Positions 1 to 7,967 of a DNA stretch of 39,277 bases are shown in pieces (within the stretch, counting starts at the first letter, position 1; every line of letters begins with the position of its first letter). Both the position numbers and the translations under genes were made by a program. The DNA comes from an uncultured Bacteroidales bacterium (GTDB lineage Bacteria; Bacteroidota; Bacteroidia; Bacteroidales; UBA932). The stretch lies in contig CALVCB010000016.1 of assembly GCA_944325965.1 (NCBI GenBank), forward strand, positions 1 through 39,277, written 5' to 3'. The notes under the pieces were generated by a model, which worked only from the letters and a program-made list of their open reading frames with translations, was not told the DNA's origin and made no database searches.

Positions 1-69
1 CCGTTTGGGATTCGAACCCAAGACCCCAACATTAAAAGTGTTGTGCTCTACCAGCTGAGCTAACGAATC
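1..69 (-). tRNA. tRNA-Lys (UUU), 3' end cut by window edge
   Basis: Read on the minus strand, the 5' end is GATTCGT at 69-63, followed by the D-arm TAGCTCAGCTGGTAGAGCA. The anticodon stem CAACA/TGTTG encloses the loop CTTTTAA, giving anticodon TTT (lysine). The T-arm GGTTCGAATCC is intact. The last acceptor-stem bases and the discriminator lie outside the window. A good promoter sits 50 nt upstream. Confidence 0.96.
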
Positions 70-118
70 TTCCCGTTGTTTCCAGTCCGGTAACGGATAC
101 ATTTCCGAATTGGGATTG

Positions 119-150
119 CAAAGGTATGCTTTTGCTGTTAATTATCCAAA
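119..150 (-). promoter_or_regulatory. Bacteroides-type promoter of tRNA-Lys
   Basis: On the minus strand there is a TTTG (-33 element, 150-147), a 20-nt spacer, and TACCTTTG (126-119), a perfect match to the Bacteroidetes -7 consensus TAnnTTTG. It lies between the stop of the glycosyltransferase gene and the tRNA, so the tRNA has its own start site and does not depend only on readthrough. Confidence 0.8.
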
Positions 151-172
151 TATTTCTAATATTTTTTCGAAA

Positions 173-1294
173 TTATTTTTCAAATTTTCTCTTTATCTTG
201 TTGACCAATATGTCGGAGTCTTTATAGTATCTTTCTAATTCGTTGATTATTATAGATTCAGATGATTTTACCCATTCTCTGAACTCATGGTCGGGCCTGA
301 AGCCTTTTGTGAATTCGAGCAGAAGTCCGAGGTCAAACCTGTCGGCTGATATTCCTGCCCCGCTTTTCATGGCGTCGAATGCGTTGCATTCTTGTTCGAT
401 GTGGGACGGTACCATCAGTACGGGCTTTTCAAGATACATGGCTTCACAGATGGATTCAAACCCTGCGGTGCTCGCATAAGCCTTGCATCCTGCCATCTGC
501 CGCAGGAACTCCGCGTCATCCAGTGTGTGGAAACTTAGCGTATCGTCTATTGCCGTGACAGCTTTGTCCGTATCTTTGTCCCAGAAGAATTTCAGTTTGA
601 CTTCAGGATGCTTCTTGTGCCAGGATATCACGTCATCTGCAAATCCGGAGTTCAGCATGTATCCGTGTATATAGTCTCCCTTTACAGGGGTTGTCTCCAG
701 CACTTCCTTTCTCAGGAGAGGGGGGACCACCCTCAGTTTCTGCTCGGGCAGGTCTTTCATTTTCCGGAAGGACAGGGCAAGGTACTTGTTGGCCCCTATG
801 GCCGTGATCCTTGTGAAAAACCGCAGCCATCCGTATCCTCCGAAAGCCTTCTGCGGCATTTTGAAATCCTTGTGGAGAAAAAGATACTGGTGCCCTATGC
901 AAATTTGTGGGACTGGTACACGGAAGAGCATGTATGTAAGGCCCGTAAGCAGTTCATAGAAATTCACTACCGCATCTGCTCCGCATGAAGCTATTGTCTT
1001 GCGTATGTAGTTCATGCTGCTTATGTATTTCGGCGCTACTGCCATGTTGTAGGCTATGCTCTTGACCATGTTCGGTTTGCGGTTCGCCGCCGACGGGAGG
1101 AAGTTGATGCTTAAGAACTGGTGCACCGGAGCATGCACACCCTTGAGGAAGAAGTCCGGAAGATGGCGTGACTTGCTTTTCCCTACGAGGATGCCTACGA
1201 CCTCGTGCCCGTGGCTCTGGAGCATCTTCTCCAGGGTCATCGCCTGGGTCAGATGCCCCCTCCCTTCCCCTTGTACAATGAACAGATATTTCAT
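173..1294 (-). CDS. MurG-like glycosyltransferase (Glyco_trans_1_3 type)
   Basis: This 373-residue cytosolic protein starts MKYLFIVQGEGRGHLTQA, the glycine-rich acceptor-binding loop found in GT-B glycosyltransferases related to MurG and the MJ1255 group. The C-terminal half carries the donor-site motif GFESICEAMYLEKPVLMVP, about residues 280-300, followed by EQECNA. No signal peptide or membrane helix is visible, so it probably works at the inner membrane face on a lipid or wall acceptor. It follows the LpxH-like phosphoesterase by 12 nt, which suggests cotranscription and a role in envelope glycolipid synthesis; the substrate is not evident from sequence. Family call is strong, precise reaction unknown. 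Confidence 0.85.
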   Translation of the reverse strand: MKYLFIVQGEGRGHLTQAMTLEKMLQSHGHEVVGILVGKSKSRHLPDFFLKGVHAPVHQFLSINFLPSAANRKPNMVKSIAYNMAVAPKYISSMNYIRKTIASCGADAVVNFYELLTGLTYMLFRVPVPQICIGHQYLFLHKDFKMPQKAFGGYGWLRFFTRITAIGANKYLALSFRKMKDLPEQKLRVVPPLLRKEVLETTPVKGDYIHGYMLNSGFADDVISWHKKHPEVKLKFFWDKDTDKAVTAIDDTLSFHTLDDAEFLRQMAGCKAYASTAGFESICEAMYLEKPVLMVPSHIEQECNAFDAMKSGAGISADRFDLGLLLEFTKGFRPDHEFREWVKSSESIIINELERYYKDSDILVNKIKRKFEK

Positions 1295-1306
1295 GGCTTG
1301 CGGATT

Positions 1307-2080
1307 TTATTGTTTCTGGATATCGGGCAGTGCCTCTCCGAATTCCTCCCTGAAGCGCATTATTCTCCATGTACCGTCTTCATTTTCGAGAAGTGCAGAC
1401 ATGGATTCTACCCAGTCTCCGGAATTCAGGTACCTGATGCCGTCTATATACCTGTCTTCAGGATAGTGGATATGTCCGCATATGACCCCGTCGCATTTCT
1501 TGCTTCTGGCCAGGTCCGCGAGCATCTTCTCGAAGCCCGATATGAATGATACCGCCTGCTTGACCTTGTGCTTGATGGTCTGCGAAAGGGAATAGTACGG
1601 CTTTCCCCGTTTGAGCCGGTAGCGGTTATAGACGGCATTGGCCCACAGGAGCATGTTGTATCCTTTGTCTCCGAGTACAGCGAGCCATCTCATGTTGGCC
1701 GTCACGCTGTCGAACACGTCACCGTGTGTGATAAAATAACGTTCCCCGCCGCTTTCCAGTATGTATTCTTTCACGACACTGATGTTCGCGAGCCTCAGAG
1801 GTGCTATGTTGTCAAGGAAATCATCATGGTTTCCCCGGACATACACCACTTCGGTGTCATCTTCTTCCATCATACGCATGATGGCGTTGAAGAAACGCGA
1901 ATATGATTTCTTCCACCTTCTGTTGTGCCTGTCAAGCTGCCACCCGTCAATGATATCGCCATCAAGTACGAGCAGGTCGCAGGTAAGGCTTTCAAGGAAT
2001 ATACTTGCCTGCTCGACCTTGGAGTGGTTGGAGCCGATATGTACATCCGAAATGACAACCGTCTTATAATGTTTTTTCAT
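1307..2080 (-). CDS. LpxH-like calcineurin-fold metallophosphoesterase (UDP-2,3-diacylglucosamine diphosphatase family)
   Basis: This 257-residue protein has the metal-binding motifs of the calcineurin fold in order: SDVHIGS (residues 10-16), DGDIIDGW (about 40-47), VRGNHDD (about 80-86), THGD (about 117-120) and CGHIHYPE (about 200-207). LpxH-type enzymes hydrolyse UDP-2,3-diacylglucosamine to lipid X in lipid A synthesis. The Bacteroidetes relatives with a WKKSYSRFFNAI-like insert are usually annotated this way, but their substrate is less certain. It lies 47 nt after manC and 12 nt before the glycosyltransferase, probably as one transcript. Confidence 0.85.
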   Translation of the reverse strand: MKKHYKTVVISDVHIGSNHSKVEQASIFLESLTCDLLVLDGDIIDGWQLDRHNRRWKKSYSRFFNAIMRMMEEDDTEVVYVRGNHDDFLDNIAPLRLANISVVKEYILESGGERYFITHGDVFDSVTANMRWLAVLGDKGYNMLLWANAVYNRYRLKRGKPYYSLSQTIKHKVKQAVSFISGFEKMLADLARSKKCDGVICGHIHYPEDRYIDGIRYLNSGDWVESMSALLENEDGTWRIMRFREEFGEALPDIQKQ

Positions 2081-2127
2081 GATATATCAATGTAATGGTG
2101 TCTGACTGCGTTATTGACAGGTGTAGC

Positions 2128-3192
2128 TCATGAAGTGAAGTCCTTAATCTTCTGCTCCTGTGAAAGTCTGCAGACAAGCAGCCTGCCTCCCTTGGCCGAC
2201 ACTATGCAGTCTTCAAGTCCTTCCATTACCACTGTCCCGCATTCCTGGGCATGGACAATGCATCCCTTGCATTCATACAGCCTGACATCACTGCCCACGG
2301 TTGCGTTCCCGTCCGCATCCTGCACCATGTGGTCGCGTATTGCACCCCAGCTGCCCAGGTCACTCCAGCCTAAACTGTCTGAAATGACATAAATCTCTTT
2401 TGATTTTTCCATTACAGCATAATCGATAGAGATTTTCTCGCACAATGGGAACAGCATTCCGAGGTTTGCCGCCTCGTCGTCCGTATAGAAATAAGGGGCA
2501 AGCCTGTCCATTATCCCGGCAATCTGCGGGGCATGCTTCCTGATCTGGGAGATTATTGTTTGAACTGTCCAGATGAATATCCCCGCATTCCAGTAGTAGT
2601 TTCCGGTACTGAGGTATTCCTTTGCTGTCTCGATATCCGGCTTCTCTTTGAAAGAGATGACCTTGGTAACTTTACCTATTGCATTGCCCTTTGCGCATAT
2701 GTACCCGTATCCTGTTTCCGGGCGGTCCGGAAGTATTCCTGCAGTTACTATGCGGTTGCCCGCTGCCGAAAAGTCGAGTGCCTTGGAGATGAGGCCGGTG
2801 AATGCTTCTGTCTTGAGCACGATGGCATCGGCCGGTGTGACAATTATATTTGCAGAGGGATGCCTCTGCGCTATTTTCCAGCATGCGTATGCAATGCAGG
2901 GGGCCGTATTGCGTGCTTGCGGTTCCGCAAGTATCTGGTCGGCGGGGATTCCGGGAATCTGCCTGGCTACCAGGTTCGCATAGCGTGAGGACGTGACCAC
3001 CCAGAAGTTTTTAATATCGCAGACCGGCAGGAAACGGTCTACCGTCATCTGAATAAGGGTCTTGCCTTTGCCTAGAACATCGATGAACTGCTTGGGCATC
3101 TCAGGTGTGCTCAACGGCCATAGGCGGCTTCCGATGCCTCCGGCCATTATAACGACATGAGTTTCGTATTTTCCCATTTTGGAATATGACAT
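2128..3192 (-). CDS. manC: Mannose-1-phosphate guanylyltransferase
   Basis: The enzyme makes GDP-mannose from mannose-1-phosphate and GTP. The N-terminus has the nucleotidyltransferase signature MAGGIGSRLWPLST followed by PKQFIDVLG. Further motifs are FSFKEKPD-like (VISFKEKPD), YYWNAGIFIW and SIDYAVMEKS, then SDLGSWGAI. At 354 residues it is the short form without a phosphomannose isomerase domain. Two starts fit: 3192 (MSYSKMGKYE) or 3177 (MGKYE). The promoter at 3213-3243 predicts an RNA start near 3206, which allows both with a short leader. It is probably the first gene of a manC / LpxH-like / glycosyltransferase unit. Confidence 0.93.
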   Translation of the reverse strand: MSYSKMGKYETHVVIMAGGIGSRLWPLSTPEMPKQFIDVLGKGKTLIQMTVDRFLPVCDIKNFWVVTSSRYANLVARQIPGIPADQILAEPQARNTAPCIAYACWKIAQRHPSANIIVTPADAIVLKTEAFTGLISKALDFSAAGNRIVTAGILPDRPETGYGYICAKGNAIGKVTKVISFKEKPDIETAKEYLSTGNYYWNAGIFIWTVQTIISQIRKHAPQIAGIMDRLAPYFYTDDEAANLGMLFPLCEKISIDYAVMEKSKEIYVISDSLGWSDLGSWGAIRDHMVQDADGNATVGSDVRLYECKGCIVHAQECGTVVMEGLEDCIVSAKGGRLLVCRLSQEQKIKDFTS

Positions 3193-3212
3193 TCAAAATT
3201 TTCTGTAATCCC

Positions 3213-3243
3213 CAAAGATATAAAAAATAGGCAATGTGACAAA
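3213..3243 (-). promoter_or_regulatory. Bacteroides-type promoter of manC
   Basis: Minus strand: TTTG (3243-3240), a 19-nt spacer, and TATCTTTG (3220-3213), a full match to TAnnTTTG. The RNA start would fall near 3206, 14 to 29 nt before the possible manC start codons. The -33 element overlaps the T-tract of the upstream terminator. Confidence 0.8.
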
Positions 3244-3284
3244 AAAATAAGAGGATGGCCGACAAGCGATATTGCCGGCCATCC
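3241..3284 (-). terminator. Intrinsic terminator after the outer-membrane protein gene
   Basis: On the minus strand, GGATGGCCG (3284-3276) pairs perfectly with CGGCCATCC (3261-3253) across a 14-nt loop. It is followed by TCTTATTTTTTT running to 3241. It lies 45 nt past the stop of the outer-membrane barrel gene. Confidence 0.85.
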
Positions 3285-3329
3285 CTGACGGCTTCCTGCA
3301 GGGAAACCTGATATATAATGTTCAACGGA

Positions 3330-3944
3330 CTAAAATGATACTCCCAATTTGAATCCTGCGTTGTTAATGCCGTTCACACCGAAGTAGCTGCTGCTGTTGG
3401 TCGCATAACTGTAGTATACTGCGAACTGGAATCCGAAATTGCTCTTGTGGAACGGATGCCATGTGAATCCTATTTCCGGGGATATATAAAAACCCCATTG
3501 TGAATCGCGCACGGCAACAGTAGGGTAGTAGGTATACTCCTTGGCATAGTTGGCCCCGATTTTCGCTTCGGCATAAGGCTGGAATGCCTTCCAGCTGAGC
3601 CTGTACCTTAAGGTAGCTCCGAAAGGAAGCTGGAACAGTGAATTGTTGGTATCAGAGGTCAGTGCTGTCCCGTCAGAGAAAACGGTGGTATGACGCGGGA
3701 TGTATTCGTTGTTGGTGTTATAGCTTAGGAAAGCTCCGGCCGCCAGCCTCGGCAGGAAATAATATCCGCCTTCTGCATATGCGCCCCATCCGCTGGCGTT
3801 TTTTACGAATCCGTTGCCGAAAGTACCGTTGAACTGCCAGCCGGCATCAACATAGAATCTTCTGCCTGGCTGTGCATCGGCAACAGTGGCTCCGGTAAAT
3901 ATCAGGGCTGCCGCTATAATAATGTATCTGAATATATTCTTCAT
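3330..3944 (-). CDS. Outer-membrane beta-barrel protein
   Basis: This 204-residue protein has a clear signal peptide (MKNIFRYIIIAAALIFTGATVADAQ) and mature sequence rich in alternating aromatic and small residues, such as FYVDAGWQFNG, WGAYAEGGYYFLPRLAAGAF and FGFQFAVYYSYA. It ends in GFKLGVSF, with the terminal phenylalanine expected of a Bam-assembled barrel. Its size suits an eight-stranded OmpW/OmpX-like barrel. It follows the DUF4136 gene by 13 nt and the DUF4251 gene precedes both, so the three appear to form an envelope operon ending at the terminator at 3241-3284. The function is unknown. Confidence 0.85.
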   Translation of the reverse strand: MKNIFRYIIIAAALIFTGATVADAQPGRRFYVDAGWQFNGTFGNGFVKNASGWGAYAEGGYYFLPRLAAGAFLSYNTNNEYIPRHTTVFSDGTALTSDTNNSLFQLPFGATLRYRLSWKAFQPYAEAKIGANYAKEYTYYPTVAVRDSQWGFYISPEIGFTWHPFHKSNFGFQFAVYYSYATNSSSYFGVNGINNAGFKLGVSF

Positions 3945-3957
3945 GATATGTCCCTCC

Positions 3958-4629
3958 TTATTTAGCTAAATAACCGGACTGGGCGAAAGACTGTGATATA
4001 GCCCGGGAGAAACGGTCCGCATCATCCCTGTTGTTGCTTATGCTTCCGTCGATAAAACTATTCCATATTACAGGAAGCGGCTTGTCATCTCCGGTCTCGG
4101 CGGTCAGGTCCACTATCTCGGTGAGCAGTGAATGTGTTGAATAACTGTATGTCACGGGGAACGGGTAGCTCCAGTATCCCCAGTTGCCCCAATATCCCGG
4201 ATACCAGTATCCCGGATATGAACCCCACCAGTACGGGGTAGAAGGTACGAATGAAGTGAAATAGGAGGTGGATACAATATAGGAGATCTGCATTGCGAGG
4301 TCAGCCTTCGGATCTCCTGTGACCTCCTGTTCGAGGTCGCTGTCTATCATGCCCGTATCCACGTAGGTGTAGCCGAGCTCTTCCATTTCCGATATGTACT
4401 GGTTCCTTACCGTCTTGCCCCAGTCGTTCAGGAACAGGCTGCCATTGTCTCCATCTATTACAAGCAGGCTGTCTGCAATGGTGAATGTGCTGAATCCTGA
4501 AAAATCTTCAATATCTTCGCTGTGGGCAGTGTATACCAGATATTCACCGTCGAAATCCGATGATGATGGCTCTTTCTGGCAGGCTGCTGCCAGAGTAAGG
4601 GCCGCTGTAAGCAGTAAAAGTCGTTTCAT
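3958..4629 (-). CDS. DUF4136-family lipoprotein
   Basis: The 223-residue product starts with a lipoprotein signal, MKRLLLLTAALTLAAAC, with the lipidated cysteine at 17. The body fits DUF4136: an early FTIADSLLVIDG stretch, a conserved ISEMEELGYTYVD region and DPKADLAMQISYIV in the middle. A tyrosine, tryptophan and glycine-rich segment (about residues 138-160) follows, and the C-terminus has WNSFIDGSISN, then RAISQSFAQSGYL. DUF4136 proteins are exported lipoproteins of unknown function. It sits between the DUF4251 and barrel genes with short gaps, suggesting a shared envelope role. Confidence 0.85.
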   Translation of the reverse strand: MKRLLLLTAALTLAAACQKEPSSSDFDGEYLVYTAHSEDIEDFSGFSTFTIADSLLVIDGDNGSLFLNDWGKTVRNQYISEMEELGYTYVDTGMIDSDLEQEVTGDPKADLAMQISYIVSTSYFTSFVPSTPYWWGSYPGYWYPGYWGNWGYWSYPFPVTYSYSTHSLLTEIVDLTAETGDDKPLPVIWNSFIDGSISNNRDDADRFSRAISQSFAQSGYLAK

Positions 4630-4662
4630 GATCTGATACTCTGAATAACAATTAAAACATCT

Positions 4663-5259
4663 TTACAGTGACATCCCTTCGTATGTACGTGACAATTCAT
4701 AAGGGACAAGCTTGCCTTCAAGCCTGATTGTCTGGGAATTGAAATTAGGTGAAACAACGACATAGGCATCGTCAGAACCCGGGAAAAGGGAAATGTCGAG
4801 CTGGGCATTGATACCTACTCCCGTGACATTCATTACCATCCGTGTCCTGCCTTTTTTGTCGACCTTGACATCCATCCCTGTAATTCTCCCGTCCACAGTG
4901 ATGCCTCCAAGGCCGTTAGGGCCGGAGATGAAACTGTTCGGGGAGATCTGGACGACACCCCTGTTCCCGTTGACGGAAATGAAGTTGGTCGTGGAATTGA
5001 CATAGATACGTGTCCCGTTTTTGAAGGTGATGGCGTCGGCTTCTATCACAAAGGATCTTTTCCCGACGGCTATCCATGCCTGCTGCCACAGCAGCGAGTC
5101 TATGACTGTCTCCTGTCTTTTCTCCGGAGCCCTCCTTTGCTGGAACTCGGACATATCGTTTTTCCACTGGTCAATTCTTTCCTGCAAGGTCGTTTTGTCC
5201 TGCGCCGCACCTGCCAGGCAAAGCGGCAGGAAAATCAGCATTGAAATAAAACGTCTCAT
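4663..5259 (-). CDS. DUF4251-family exported protein
   Basis: I place the start at 5259 (MRRFISMLIFLPLCLAGAAQ, a normal signal peptide), preceded by GGAGATCAAT, a rare clear Shine-Dalgarno match. A longer in-frame version from 5322 adds an unlikely 21-residue head. The 198-residue product fits DUF4251: IEADAITFKNGTRIYVNSTTNFISVNG, then a glycine-rich FISGPNGLGGITVDGRI, and a C-terminal ISLFPGSDDAYVVVSP. DUF4251 proteins are secreted Bacteroidetes proteins of unknown function. It is the first gene of the DUF4251-DUF4136-barrel set. Confidence 0.82.
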   Translation of the reverse strand: MRRFISMLIFLPLCLAGAAQDKTTLQERIDQWKNDMSEFQQRRAPEKRQETVIDSLLWQQAWIAVGKRSFVIEADAITFKNGTRIYVNSTTNFISVNGNRGVVQISPNSFISGPNGLGGITVDGRITGMDVKVDKKGRTRMVMNVTGVGINAQLDISLFPGSDDAYVVVSPNFNSQTIRLEGKLVPYELSRTYEGMSL

Positions 5260-5587
5260 AATTGATCTCCTTAATTTATAATGTGTCCCGTTTTCCGGAA
5301 CGACAATATATAAACAATGCATATGCCATAACCTTGCATTCGGGCCGGGTCAAAATGCCGGAAATCGACAATCCGGGCGTGGATGCCGACAAAAGGCTGC
5401 AAACTGCATCATGCTCAAAGTATCCAAACGTTCACGATGGATTGCGGCCGGTGGAAGATATGCCCCTCTTGATTGTGGTGTGGGGTGTGAGGTTCCTGTC
5501 TTTCGATGAAAAACGTTTGAGGGTGACCAAAAGTCATCTTTGATTCACCCTCTGCCAATGTGTCAGTACATGTTGTATTATTCCCTT
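5260..5587. other. Intergenic stretch of 328 bp
   Basis: This holds the upstream region of the DUF4251 gene and, at its far end, a terminator-like hairpin for the glycerophosphodiesterase gene (5510-5552). I see no gene, RNA or repeat in the remainder. A plus-strand open frame of about 93 codons lacks a start context and any recognisable sequence. Confidence 0.6.
5510..5552 (-). terminator. Probable terminator after the glycerophosphodiesterase gene
   Basis: On the minus strand GAGGGTGA (5552-5545) pairs with TCACCCTC (5526-5519), with extra inner pairing between CAAAG and CTTTTG. The 3' flank AAACGTTTTTC contains five T residues but not directly at the stem base. It lies 36 nt past the stop codon. 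Confidence 0.55.
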
Positions 5588-6415
5588 TTATTTTTTCTCC
5601 GGGGCTTTTTTCTCTTTCTTGCCGAGCAGGGACCGGGCAATGGCAGGCTCGTCGGTGGTGAGCATGTCCACACCAAGTCCGAACATGTCTTTCATGGTTT
5701 TTTCGTCATCCACCGTCCATACATTGACCGACATGTCATGGGACCTTGCCTCATCATACCAGTCAGGGCGGTCTTTGAATACATTGTAATGGAAGTCTAT
5801 GCCGTTGATTCCGTATGAGTCAAGCTTTTCAGGACTGATGTCGCCTCCGAGATACTGTACGGTGTATTCCGGCATGAGGCGGGCGAGGCGTTTGCATATG
5901 TTTATGCTGAATGAAATGAATATCACCCTGTCAGGCGAGTCAAGCCCGTATTCCCTGAGCTTTTCGATGCTCAGGTCGACGAGACGGTTCTCTATTTCAG
6001 GTGTCGAATGTTTCTTCAGCTCGTAGACCATTACTGTCCCGGGGCATTTCTTCACCTGCTCCAGGTAGTCGTCGATGGTGGGGATGGCCTCTCCGTTGGC
6101 GAGGCGGACGTCCTTGAATTCTTCATAGGGGGTCTGGTCTATGGTCTTGCCTCCGATCTTGCTGTCATGGTAGACGAGAAGAACTTCGTCGGAGGTCATG
6201 TTTACATCGAATTCGCTCCCCCAGAAGCCTGCTTTCTGGGCACATTCAAGGGCGGCGAGGGAGTTTTTGGCGTAGCCTGCCTCCTCGCAGTTCCAGTAGC
6301 CGCGGTGTGCCACGATGGCTGTCTTCTGGTCTTTCTGTCTGGATGATGCCTGTGCGGCCGGTGCCAGCATCAGTACGGAAACCGGCACTAAAAGGAATTT
6401 GAGTAAATGGTTCAT
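5588..6415 (-). CDS. Glycerophosphodiester phosphodiesterase family protein, exported
   Basis: This 275-residue protein has a signal peptide (MNHLLKFLLVPVSVLMLAPAAQA) and a GDPD TIM barrel. It shows the catalytic AHRGYWN (about residues 35-41), SEFDVNMTSDEVLLVYHD (metal-binding Glu and Asp, catalytic His) and GVDMLTTDEP near the C-terminus. GDPD enzymes release glycerol-3-phosphate from deacylated phospholipids. The substrate cannot be inferred further. The tail KKEKKAPEKK is strongly basic. It has its own promoter and terminator, so it is probably monocistronic. Confidence 0.9.
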   Translation of the reverse strand: MNHLLKFLLVPVSVLMLAPAAQASSRQKDQKTAIVAHRGYWNCEEAGYAKNSLAALECAQKAGFWGSEFDVNMTSDEVLLVYHDSKIGGKTIDQTPYEEFKDVRLANGEAIPTIDDYLEQVKKCPGTVMVYELKKHSTPEIENRLVDLSIEKLREYGLDSPDRVIFISFSINICKRLARLMPEYTVQYLGGDISPEKLDSYGINGIDFHYNVFKDRPDWYDEARSHDMSVNVWTVDDEKTMKDMFGLGVDMLTTDEPAIARSLLGKKEKKAPEKK

Positions 6416-6452
6416 GACTATGAATTTTATAGGATATCCTTGTGAAACCCGA

Positions 6453-6460
6453 CAAATTTA
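6453..6460 (-). promoter_or_regulatory. -7 promoter element of the glycerophosphodiesterase gene
   Basis: TAAATTTG on the minus strand matches TAnnTTTG exactly, 38 nt before the start codon. No clear -33 TTTG is found at the usual distance. Confidence 0.55.
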
Positions 6461-6504
6461 GAAATATTTGGCAGACAGCAATGCTCATTTTATGCAAAAA
6501 ACGT

Positions 6505-6512
6505 TATTTTTG
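6505..6512 (+). promoter_or_regulatory. -7 promoter element of pgi
   Basis: TATTTTTG on the plus strand matches TAnnTTTG, placing the RNA start near 6519 and leaving a leader of about 30 nt before the pgi start at 6551. No -33 TTTG is present at the expected spacing. Confidence 0.55.
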
Positions 6513-6550
6513 CGTCCGGTAAATTGATTCACAATTAAAAACACTGAAAT

Positions 6551-7894
6551 ATGGTAAAAGTTGATCTTGGAGGCTGCAGCTCATTTGTCAAAGATGCAGA
6601 ATATAAGGAATATGTCGGGAAAGCCCTTGAGGCTTTCGATGTCCTGGAGGACGAGACCGGCGCGGGGAATGATTTCCTCGGCTGGAAGCATCTTCCTACT
6701 ACTACACCGGAGAGCCTTATCGCCGAGTGCGAGGCTGTGCGTGACAGCTGGAAAGGGAAGGGTGTGGACCTGGTGGTGGTCATCGGCATCGGCGGCTCAT
6801 ATCTCGGGGCCAAATGTGCGCTGGAGGCGCTTTCGCACAGTTTTGCAAAGCAGCTTGCCGGAAGGAAGGACGCGCCTGAAATCGTATTTGCAGGCCACAA
6901 CCTTTCAGAGGAATATGCATGTGAGCTGATGGACCTGATGCAGCAGAGGAACGTGGCTGCGGTGGTCATCTCGAAGTCGGGCACCACTACTGAGCCTGCG
7001 GTTGCCTTCCGGTTTGTGAAGCAGTATATCGAAAAGACATACGGTGTTTCCGAGGCCGCTGAGCGTATCGTGGCAGTTACGGATGCACATAGGGGAGCGC
7101 TCAAGTCGCTTTCTACACAGGAGGGATACAGGACTTTCGTCATCGAGGACAATGTGGGCGGACGTTTCTCTGTCCTCACTCCGGTGGGTATCCTCCCTAT
7201 AGTCCTTGCCGGATTCGACATGAGGGCTATGCTCAAGGGGGCCGCGGAGATGGAGCACAAGTGCGCGGAGCGCAATGCGGAAAACCCTGCGGTCAAATAT
7301 GCCGCAATGAGGAACCTCCTTTATTCCAAGGGCAAGAAAATCGAAATCCTCGTTTCATACAATCCTAAGCTGCAGTACCTCGGCGAATGGTGGAAGCAGC
7401 TCTACGGGGAGTCTGAAGGCAAGGACGGCAAGGGTATTTTCCCTGCTTCCGTGAGCTTCACTACCGACCTCCATTCCATGGGGCAGTTCATCCAGGACGG
7501 CGAGAGGACGCTTATGGAGACTGTGGTCACTGTGGAGAAAAGCAACAGGAGTATGACCATAGCTGATGATCCGCAGAACCTCGATGGTCTGAACTTCCTG
7601 ACAGGCAAGCATATAGAGGAGTGCAACGCGATGGCGGAGCTCGGGACGAAGCTCGCGCATATCGACGGCGGTGTCCCGCAGCTGTCTGTGTCTGTGGAGC
7701 GTATTGACGAGTTCAATCTCGGCGGGCTGTTCTATTTCTTCGAGAAGGCCTGCGGTATCAGCGCCTATATCCTGGGTGTGAATCCGTTCAACCAGCCTGG
7801 TGTGGAGGCATACAAGAAGAATATGTTTGCCTTGCTCGGGAAGCCTGGTTATGAGGAGCAGGCAGAGGCTCTTCACAAGAGGCTAGAAAAATAG
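6551..7894 (+). CDS. pgi: Glucose-6-phosphate isomerase
   Basis: The enzyme interconverts glucose-6-phosphate and fructose-6-phosphate in the cytosol. At 447 residues it is the compact form seen in Firmicutes and Bacteroidetes. Visible motifs are VVIGIGGSYLGAKC (sugar-phosphate loop, about residues 77-90), ISKSGTTTEP (about 140-149), GGRFSVLTPVG and the second PGI signature region from YNPKLQYLGEWWKQL onward. The C-terminal lysine region FNQPGVEAYKKNM is present. It is convergent with the cysteine desulfidase gene and ends at a strong terminator. It probably supplies the fructose-6-phosphate pool used for mannose and amino-sugar nucleotides. Confidence 0.97.
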   Translation: MVKVDLGGCSSFVKDAEYKEYVGKALEAFDVLEDETGAGNDFLGWKHLPTTTPESLIAECEAVRDSWKGKGVDLVVVIGIGGSYLGAKCALEALSHSFAKQLAGRKDAPEIVFAGHNLSEEYACELMDLMQQRNVAAVVISKSGTTTEPAVAFRFVKQYIEKTYGVSEAAERIVAVTDAHRGALKSLSTQEGYRTFVIEDNVGGRFSVLTPVGILPIVLAGFDMRAMLKGAAEMEHKCAERNAENPAVKYAAMRNLLYSKGKKIEILVSYNPKLQYLGEWWKQLYGESEGKDGKGIFPASVSFTTDLHSMGQFIQDGERTLMETVVTVEKSNRSMTIADDPQNLDGLNFLTGKHIEECNAMAELGTKLAHIDGGVPQLSVSVERIDEFNLGGLFYFFEKACGISAYILGVNPFNQPGVEAYKKNMFALLGKPGYEEQAEALHKRLEK

Positions 7895-7930
7895 GCCCAA
7901 GCATTTTGCTGAAAAACGTTTAAACAGCTG

Positions 7931-7967
7931 GTGGTGATCCGGAAACTTCCGGTTCACCACTTTTTTA
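7931..7967 (+). terminator. Intrinsic terminator of pgi
   Basis: GTGGTGATCCGGAA (7931-7944) pairs with TTCCGGTTCACCAC (7947-7960) with one mismatch, followed by TTTTTTATTT. The T-tract overlaps the stop codon of the convergent cysteine desulfidase gene (7965-7967), so the two genes share this boundary. Confidence 0.9.

Noticed and set aside
5262-5543. Plus-strand open frame of 93 codons in the intergenic stretch before the glycerophosphodiesterase gene
   Set aside because: No recognisable sequence or start context, and it overlaps the DUF4251 leader and the terminator-like hairpin.
6535-7296. Minus-strand open frame of 253 codons across the 5' half of pgi
   Set aside because: It is antisense to a clearly real pgi gene, and its composition is serine and threonine rich, as expected of a shadow frame.
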